Shown: in pieces, positions 4,926-10,439 of the stretch | Layout of the letters: the number at the start of each line of letters is the position of its first letter | Position numbering within the stretch: the stretch's first letter is position 1 | From: Comamonadaceae bacterium | Lineage (GTDB): Bacteria > Pseudomonadota > Gammaproteobacteria > Burkholderiales > Burkholderiaceae | Length of the DNA stretch: 10,439 nucleotides | Direction: 5' to 3' | NCBI GenBank assembly: GCA_947377705.1 | Contig: CANCGU010000082.1 | Span: 1-10,439 of the forward strand | Made by a program: the position numbers and the translations under genes | The notes under the pieces: generated by a model | Told to the model about the DNA's origin: nothing | Databases searched by the model: none | The model's input: only the letters and a program-made list of their open reading frames with translations

Positions 4926-6575
4926 ATGCTTAAAAATCCATCAACCAAGTACAAACCATCAGCGGTCATTCATTTGACTGATAGAACTTGGGTTAACCAA
5001 ACAATTACTCAACCTCCAATTTGGTTGTCTACTGACTTGAGAGATGGCAACCAGTCGTTGTTCGAGCCTATGAGTGGCGAAACAAAGATGGCATTCTTTA
5101 AAGAATTGGTGAAAGTTGGTTTGAAAGAAATTGAAGTGGGTTTCCCCGCTGCATCGGAGATTGATTTCAAATTTGTGCGCGCACTGATTCAAGAAGGGCA
5201 CATTCCCGATGACGTGACGCCCATGGTGATGACGCAAGCACGAGAAGATTTGATTGCAAAAAGTGTCGAATCTTTGAAGGGTGCAAAACGAGCCATTGTT
5301 CATATTTACAACGCCACGGCTCCTGCATGGAGAGACATCGTGTTTGGGATGAGCGTTGAGCAAGTGATGGCGTTGATTGAACAACAAGTGTCGTACTTGA
5401 AAAAAATCACTGATGAAATCCCTGAGACAGAGTGGATTCTTCAGTACTCACCAGAAACTTTTTCAGCGACGGAGTTACCCGTTGCCTTAGACGCGTGTAA
5501 CGTGGCAATTAAAAGTTGGAACGCTACGCCTCAACGAAAGGTCATCATCAATTTACCCACGACGGTGGAGAACACAACACCAAACGTATTTGCTGATCGC
5601 ATTGAATGGATGAGTCGACACATTGACCGCCGTGACAGCGTCATCTTGTCTGTGCATCCACATAACGACAGGGGTACAGGTGTTGCCACCGCTGAGTTAG
5701 CCATGTTGGCAGGGGCAGAGCGAGTGGAGGGGTGTTTGTTTGGTAATGGCGAGCGATGCGGTAATGTGGACCTCGTGACTTTGGCTTTGAACCTTTACAC
5801 ACAAGGCGTGCACCCTGGTCTCGACTTCTCAAACATTAACCGTGTTGCCAAGATCGTTGAAGACGCAACGCAGTTACCCATCCACCCTCGCCATCCATAT
5901 GTGGGCGACTTGGTTTTTACCGCTTTCTCAGGCTCTCACCAAGATGCTATCAAGAAGGGATTTGCACGTCAAAAGGACTCTGAAGAATGGCTCGTTCCGT
6001 ACTTGCCCATTGACCCGCAAGACCTTGGACGTTCTTATGAAAGCGTTATTCGAGTCAATAGCCAATCGGGCAAGGGAGGGATTGCTTATTTGCTTGAGCG
6101 TGATTTTGGAGTCGTGATGCCAAGGCGTATGCAGGTGGAATTCAGCAGCGAAGTTCAAAAAATCACAGATGAAACAGAAGCAGAGATCACCGCGCATGAA
6201 CTGTTCGAGCTTTTTGAAAAGACTTATTTGACTCAAGCAGATCAACAAAATGCGGTTTGTTATCACTCCCACAAAATCACAGATGAAAGTGGTGTTCAAG
6301 TTGTAGACGTGTGTATGTCCATTCATGGGGAGAAGACTCAGGCGGTTGGCAAAGGAAATGGGCCGCTTGACGCTGTCATGAATGCTTTGAAGATGCCGGT
6401 TGAAATCATCAGCTATGAGGAGCGTTCTATTGGTGCAGGTGCCAACGCCAAAGCGGTAACGATCATCGAATTATCGAATGACAAAGGGTTTACCAAATTT
6501 GGCGCAGGCATTGATGCCAATATCGTGAGCGCATCCATCAAAGCAATTTTTAGCGCCCTCAATCGTTTGAATTGA
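4926..6575 (+). CDS. leuA: 2-isopropylmalate synthase, long form (LeuA type 2)
   Basis: The enzyme joins acetyl-CoA to 2-oxoisovalerate, the first committed step of leucine synthesis, in the cytoplasm. Its 549 residues fit the long-form LeuA subgroup (about 550-560). The catalytic barrel shows [11 protein letters not shown] (35-45), with the metal ligand Asp and catalytic Arg, then [10 protein letters not shown] (68-77), the metal-binding [11 protein letters not shown] (242-252) and [10 protein letters not shown] (273-282). [16 protein letters not shown] (370-385) begins the subdomain. The C-terminal part from about residue 440 is the LeuA dimerisation/regulatory domain where leucine inhibits, including [14 protein letters not shown] (475-488). 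The start is fixed by ACGGAG 5 bases upstream. It stands alone, away from other leucine genes, beside a divergent Lrp-type regulator, and its last 17 bases overlap the end of recB on the other strand. Sampled GC (28 of 60 at 5041-5100) is below that of recB (36 of 60 at 9241-9300). Confidence 0.95.
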   Translation: MLKNPSTKYKPSAVIHLTDRTWVNQTITQPPIWLSTDLRDGNQSLFEPMSGETKMAFFKELVKVGLKEIEVGFPAASEIDFKFVRALIQEGHIPDDVTPMVMTQAREDLIAKSVESLKGAKRAIVHIYNATAPAWRDIVFGMSVEQVMALIEQQVSYLKKITDEIPETEWILQYSPETFSATELPVALDACNVAIKSWNATPQRKVIINLPTTVENTTPNVFADRIEWMSRHIDRRDSVILSVHPHNDRGTGVATAELAMLAGAERVEGCLFGNGERCGNVDLVTLALNLYTQGVHPGLDFSNINRVAKIVEDATQLPIHPRHPYVGDLVFTAFSGSHQDAIKKGFARQKDSEEWLVPYLPIDPQDLGRSYESVIRVNSQSGKGGIAYLLERDFGVVMPRRMQVEFSSEVQKITDETEAEITAHELFELFEKTYLTQADQQNAVCYHSHKITDESGVQVVDVCMSIHGEKTQAVGKGNGPLDAVMNALKMPVEIISYEERSIGAGANAKAVTIIELSNDKGFTKFGAGIDANIVSASIKAIFSALNRLN

Positions 6576-9500
6576 ATGCAAACAACGCATCCAACGTTTC
6601 GATCAACGCCTGCGGTGGTCTGTGTAAATGCACCCCCGCACCTTCTGCGTGAATGCCGCGCAAGAACATATACACCGCGCCGCCCATGTGTTGGGCGTAG
6701 TCGTAGTCGGTTAGGCGAACTTTGAGTAAGCGGTGCAGCGCCAAGGTGTAGAGCACGTACTGCACTTCATACCGTTTGTGCAGCACGGCGTCTTGCAAGG
6801 TGGCGCTGTCGTAGCTGGGCAGTTTGTTGGATTTGTAGTCAACGATCCAATAGCGACCGTCGTGCTGCAACACCAAATCCAGTGATCCGGTGAGCATGCC
6901 TTGCATGCCACGTGCTTGTAGCGCAGGGCGGGGTCTGCCTTCAAACACATGGGCTTGAATAAGTTGGTCCAACGCGGCGACGCTGACGTGGCTCACCTCA
7001 AGGTTGAACTCCATCTCGGGCCACATGTGCTCGGTGCGCAAGTCGCGCAATGTCAATGGCGCAGCGTTGAGTTCATGCAAAGGCAGCGGTGTGTGCACCA
7101 CGGCTTGCAGCCAAGGCTCTAACTGTGCGCTCGCCGCGTCGTCCAGTTGCAGCCAGCTGGCTTTGCGCGCTAGCAAGTGGGCCCATGCTTGCTTGGCCCA
7201 CTCGGGAGCTTGTGCATTGGCCACGGGCCAGTTGTTTTGCGACAACCATTCCAGTAAGTCGTGCAGCAGCGTGCCGTAGCGTGCACCGGCGGGAAAGGTT
7301 TGCCACGCGCTGATGCGTTCAGGATCTTGCGCAGGTGTTGCAGATGCCGCTACGACATCGACTTGGAGATCAGCCGTCGCATCGGTGATCGCATCAGCCA
7401 CAGCTTCATCGCGTTTCGATTCAGAGACCAGCCCACGCGTGATGGCGCTGAAGCTGGCCGTCCACCACAGGCTGTGGTGCGTGCGTGTGGGGATGCGTGC
7501 GTTTTGCGCGGCACTGGCGTTGGCTGGGGCTTGGTAGGTCAAGCCTTGCAGCTCAGGCAACACGGCCACTTGGATGTGCGCACATGTGCCCCACAGGCTG
7601 TGCAGTTGGTGGCTGAGGTCGCCTCGCGATTGGCGGGCCAGCAGTGCGGAGAGGGCGCTGCGCTTGAGCGTGCCCTTGTCGGCGTTGCCACTTAAATCGT
7701 TTTTGGTTTCTGCCACACCCAGCCACAAGCCGCGCTGCGCTCGCGTGAGGGCGACGTACAGCAAGCGCATGTCTTCTTCGACCGAGGTCGCTTCTGCGTC
7801 GCTGTCGTCGTCTGCCTCATTGTCTTGCGCGTAGTTGGTTTTGGCTTTTTTCTCCACGCCAAACGCGCCTGCAAATGGCACAAACACCAACGGGTATTGC
7901 AAGCCCTTGCTCTTGTGATACGTGATGACTTTCACGCACAAGGCATCTGTTTCTAGCCGCATTTGCTGTGTGTCGCTGTCGTGGTGCTGGCTTTGAACTT
8001 GTTCGCCTAAATAGCGCACCAGCGCGTGTTCGCCTTGCAGGCTTTGCTCGGCGTGTTGCAGCAGTTCGCCTAAATGCAGCAGGTTGCTCAGCCGGCGTTC
8101 GCCATCGGCTTGTGTCAGTATGCGTTGCGCCACGTCTTGGCTGTGTAGCCACTGGTGCAGCATGGGCAGCACGCCGTGTTGTTGCCACAGGGCGTGCCAA
8201 TGGTGGAATTGTTCTAGCAGTGGTTCCCACTGCGCCTCAGTTTGGGTGATGGCCAACACCTCGTGCACGTCGAGCGCCCACAAGCGGCTGCCCACGGCGG
8301 CACGCACCCAGCCCGTTTGGCGCGGTGAGGCGACGGCGCGCAGCAGACGCCACAGGTCAGTGGCTTCGGTCGATTGGTACACGCTGGTGTGGTCCGACAA
8401 ATACACACTTGGGATACGTCGCTCGCGCAGCGCACGTCGCACGGCATCGGCTTGCATTTGGCTGCGCACCAGCACGGCCATGTCGTTGGGTGACGCTGTT
8501 TGCTTGTTGAGCAAGTCAGCCATCTGCTCGGCAAATACGGCAGAGGTCTGTTGCAAGTAGCTGCTGACCGACACGGTGTCGCTCTCGCCATCGGGGGGCA
8601 TGTGCCAGACGGTGAAGGGCACATGCGTTACGCCGTTGACGGTCAGTGCGGGTTGATGGCCTTGCGCCGACACCTCGACAAATTCAATCTCGCCTTGTGC
8701 AGATGCAAACGGCGACTCAGTTTGCATGAACACATGGTTCACCGCTTTGACCAAACCTTCGCTGGAGCGGTGATTGCCCGTGAGCGTGTGCAACGCATTA
8801 GCGTCATCTGCTAGCTCAGGGTTGATGCTGGCTTGTGCATCGCTGCGGGCTTGCAAGTACGTGCCCAAGTCTGCGCCACGGAAACTGTAAATGGCTTGCT
8901 TGGGGTCGCCAATCATCACCAGTGCGTTGGCTGGCGTGCAGGCACTGGGCGCATAGATGCGGTTGAGCGTGCCGTATTGCCAAGGGTCGGTGTCTTGAAA
9001 CTCGTCCACCAAGGCCACGGGGTATTGCTGGCGAATGGCGGTGGCCAATCGGCCATCGTCGGCCATGACGGCGTGATGTAGGTTTTGCAGCAGGTCGGCA
9101 AAGTCAAACGCAGCCCGTTGTGCTTTGGCTGCTTTGTAGGCTTCACCCACCGCGTGTGCGGCGTGTCGTGCGATGAGCTTGGGGGTGCTGGGTTCGGTGG
9201 CCAGCGTCTCGATGTGGTTGGCCACGGCAGCAAAAAACGCAAAGCCTTCGGCCTCTTGCCAGCCTTTGTCTTTGAGCGCGGTGGTGGTGAAGCGCGCCAA
9301 CACGTTGGGGTCGGCTTTGTCAGCTTTTTCGGTGGGCTGCTTGGCTGTGGCCCACGTTTGCAGCATCTTGAGCCAGTTGGCGAAATAGTCGGCTCGTACG
9401 CCTTTGATTTTTTTCTGAGTGACTGCCTCTTGCAGCGCTTGCAACACCTCGGGACGCCACGCCTCGCGTGCAGCTTGAACGGTGCTGTTGACGTTGGTTT

Positions 9501-10197
9501 GCCACGCCATGTGTGCGGCCACGGCTTCGATGGGGGTGGTGTCGGGTGGCGGTATGGTGCGTGGGGTGCGCTCTTGCTCACGCCACATGTCTTGCAAAGT
9601 TTTGAGCAACTTGCTGGGGTCTTGGCCGATCAGCGGGGCGATGTGACGCAGCGTGTCGGCAGGCAGCGGGTAAAACCATTCACGCCAATAGTCTTGCACC
9701 AAGGTGCGTTGCAGCGCTTGGGCGTTGTCGAGGCGCGTTTGCTCAAACAGGTTGTGGCTTTCTAGCGCGTGCTGCGTGAGCATGCGGCGTGACCACCCGT
9801 GGATGGTGTAGATGGCTGCATCGTCCATCCACTCAGCGGCGCAGCTGAGTTGCAGCGCGCAGCGCGGCCACAGGCTTGGGTTAAAGCTGTCGCGCAGCTT
9901 TTCTAAGAATTCATCGACGCTCAAAGAGGCGGGGAAGTCGCGCGCTTGTGCGCTTAAATCAAAGTACGTGGCGGCTTGGCTCAGGCGTGTGCGAATACGT
10001 TCGCGCAATTCAGCCGTGGCCGCGTCGGTGAATGTCATCACCAAAATTTGTGGCGGTAGCAAGGTCTCGTTGCGCTCGTGGCCCAGCACAAGGCGCAGGT
10101 ACAGCGCGGCGAGTGTCCAAGTTTTTCCTGTGCCTGCGCTGGCCTCAATGACTTGGCGGCCTTGCAGCGCCAGGGTGTGTGGGTTGAGCGCCTTCAT
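6559..10197 (-). CDS. recB: RecB, beta subunit of exodeoxyribonuclease V (helicase-nuclease)
   Basis: RecB is the 3'-5' motor and the only nuclease of RecBCD. The 1212 residues are close to the family length of about 1200. Helicase motifs are complete: EASAGTGKT (18-26), [15 protein letters not shown] (54-68), [10 protein letters not shown] (396-405), [16 protein letters not shown] (428-443), [11 protein letters not shown] (473-483), [15 protein letters not shown] (758-772) and [12 protein letters not shown] (812-823). An acidic stretch (791-809) precedes the last motif. The C-terminal nuclease domain keeps the metal and catalytic residues: His979 in GTLLHD, Asp1107 in GSLDLV, and Asp1120/Lys1122 in IVDYKSNK. 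The start overlaps the recC stop (ATGA at 10197-10194), so translation is coupled. The last four codons and stop are read from DNA that encodes the leuA end on the opposite strand. That tail (FNSND) may not be ancestral. Confidence 0.97.
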   Translation of the reverse strand: MKALNPHTLALQGRQVIEASAGTGKTWTLAALYLRLVLGHERNETLLPPQILVMTFTDAATAELRERIRTRLSQAATYFDLSAQARDFPASLSVDEFLEKLRDSFNPSLWPRCALQLSCAAEWMDDAAIYTIHGWSRRMLTQHALESHNLFEQTRLDNAQALQRTLVQDYWREWFYPLPADTLRHIAPLIGQDPSKLLKTLQDMWREQERTPRTIPPPDTTPIEAVAAHMAWQTNVNSTVQAAREAWRPEVLQALQEAVTQKKIKGVRADYFANWLKMLQTWATAKQPTEKADKADPNVLARFTTTALKDKGWQEAEGFAFFAAVANHIETLATEPSTPKLIARHAAHAVGEAYKAAKAQRAAFDFADLLQNLHHAVMADDGRLATAIRQQYPVALVDEFQDTDPWQYGTLNRIYAPSACTPANALVMIGDPKQAIYSFRGADLGTYLQARSDAQASINPELADDANALHTLTGNHRSSEGLVKAVNHVFMQTESPFASAQGEIEFVEVSAQGHQPALTVNGVTHVPFTVWHMPPDGESDTVSVSSYLQQTSAVFAEQMADLLNKQTASPNDMAVLVRSQMQADAVRRALRERRIPSVYLSDHTSVYQSTEATDLWRLLRAVASPRQTGWVRAAVGSRLWALDVHEVLAITQTEAQWEPLLEQFHHWHALWQQHGVLPMLHQWLHSQDVAQRILTQADGERRLSNLLHLGELLQHAEQSLQGEHALVRYLGEQVQSQHHDSDTQQMRLETDALCVKVITYHKSKGLQYPLVFVPFAGAFGVEKKAKTNYAQDNEADDDSDAEATSVEEDMRLLYVALTRAQRGLWLGVAETKNDLSGNADKGTLKRSALSALLARQSRGDLSHQLHSLWGTCAHIQVAVLPELQGLTYQAPANASAAQNARIPTRTHHSLWWTASFSAITRGLVSESKRDEAVADAITDATADLQVDVVAASATPAQDPERISAWQTFPAGARYGTLLHDLLEWLSQNNWPVANAQAPEWAKQAWAHLLARKASWLQLDDAASAQLEPWLQAVVHTPLPLHELNAAPLTLRDLRTEHMWPEMEFNLEVSHVSVAALDQLIQAHVFEGRPRPALQARGMQGMLTGSLDLVLQHDGRYWIVDYKSNKLPSYDSATLQDAVLHKRYEVQYVLYTLALHRLLKVRLTDYDYAQHMGGAVYMFLRGIHAEGAGVHLHRPPQALIETLDALFAFNSND

Positions 10198-10439
10198 GCG
10201 TCAGCCTCTTTTGTTTCGGCATTGAGGTGTGTGACCTTGGCCACTTTCAGCATGGGCGCGTACACGCGCTCGGCCCATGCAGGCAGGGCGTCTGCCACTT
10301 CGTGGAAGCGGGTGAACACGCGTTGCAAGGCGGCTGAGTCTTTGTATTCGCCGCGTTTTTGGTGTGCGCCCTCGAAGGCGGTTTTGGCTTTGCCCAAGGG
10401 ATCTTTGTGTTCGGTTTGCAAGGCCATCGCATACGCGCA
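10194..10439 (-). CDS. recC: C-terminal end of RecC, gamma subunit of exodeoxyribonuclease V (partial)
   Basis: The gene continues beyond the right edge; the last 81 residues are visible, and the reading frame is open up to the edge. The segment MALQTEHKDPLGKAKTAFEG, then QKRGEYKDS and WAERVYAPMLKVAK, resembles the end of betaproteobacterial RecC, where the DPL and AERxYxPxL patterns recur. RecC holds RecB and RecD together and reads the Chi site. The stop codon overlaps the recB start by 4 bases, the usual recC-recB order. The call depends as much on position as on sequence, since this part of RecC is weakly conserved. Confidence 0.8.
   Translation of the reverse strand, partial: CAYAMALQTEHKDPLGKAKTAFEGAHQKRGEYKDSAALQRVFTRFHEVADALPAWAERVYAPMLKVAKVTHLNAETKEADA

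Noticed and set aside
5641..5832. Short minus-strand open frames within leuA
   Set aside because: They are fully inside a well-conserved enzyme gene, including its metal-binding HPHND region, and have no ribosome binding site or recognisable product.
3638..6575. Direct repeats or target duplications at the edges of the block between recB and recD
   Set aside because: I compared the sequence around 3638-3713 with that around 6559-6600 by eye and saw no shared repeat, so no mobile-element mechanism is claimed.
9085..9765. Long plus-strand open frame opposite recB (226 codons)
   Set aside because: It lies wholly antisense to the recB helicase region, shows no recognisable domain, and such frames are common opposite GC-rich genes. 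The other open frames opposite recB and recD were dropped for the same reason.

Overview
The window looks like chromosome of a betaproteobacterium, probably a member of the Burkholderiales close to Comamonadaceae. This rests on protein character (RecB, RecC and RecD sequence style, the long-form LeuA) and on GC-rich coding; no rRNA or other marker is present to confirm it. Coding is dense, and no tRNA, rRNA, insertion sequence or CRISPR array was seen.

Left part (1-1786). A truncated minus-strand gene for a small membrane-anchored protein runs off the left edge. Divergent from it is a tight three-gene plus-strand operon joined by 4-base overlaps: a PAAR-domain protein with a C-terminal Ig-like extension (263-826), a phage-lambda-R-type (GH104) peptidoglycan lytic transglycosylase without a signal peptide (823-1413), and a small exported protein with three mature cysteines (1410-1715). 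I read this as a type VI secretion cargo module: spike tip, cell-wall-degrading effector, periplasmic immunity protein.

Middle and right (1787-10439). The minus strand carries the recombination/repair complex RecBCD, but not as one continuous operon. The end of recC (right edge) overlaps recB (6559-10197) by 4 bases. recD (1787-3637) lies about 2.9 kb further downstream. The gap holds four genes unrelated to recombination: a CcdA/CcdB-like toxin-antitoxin pair (3714-4288, plus), an Lrp/AsnC-type regulator (4323-4787, minus) and, divergent from it, a long-form 2-isopropylmalate synthase leuA (4926-6575, plus). This block has visibly lower GC than recB/recD, and its leuA end overlaps the recB end by 17 bases. 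It looks like a block inserted between recB and recD.

How the parts work together. RecC, RecB and RecD form the helicase-nuclease that processes double-strand breaks. The Lrp regulator most likely controls leuA from the shared AT-rich intergenic region, which contains a 12-base repeat spaced exactly 40 bases apart. The ccd pair has a strong sigma70-like promoter whose -10 lies inside a 19-base palindromic element, a natural autoregulatory operator. The CcdB homologue lacks the C-terminal Trp-Gly-Ile of the F-plasmid toxin, so its target or activity is uncertain. The two points most worth attention are the PAAR/lysozyme/immunity trio and the split recB/recD locus with a toxin-antitoxin pair beside recD.
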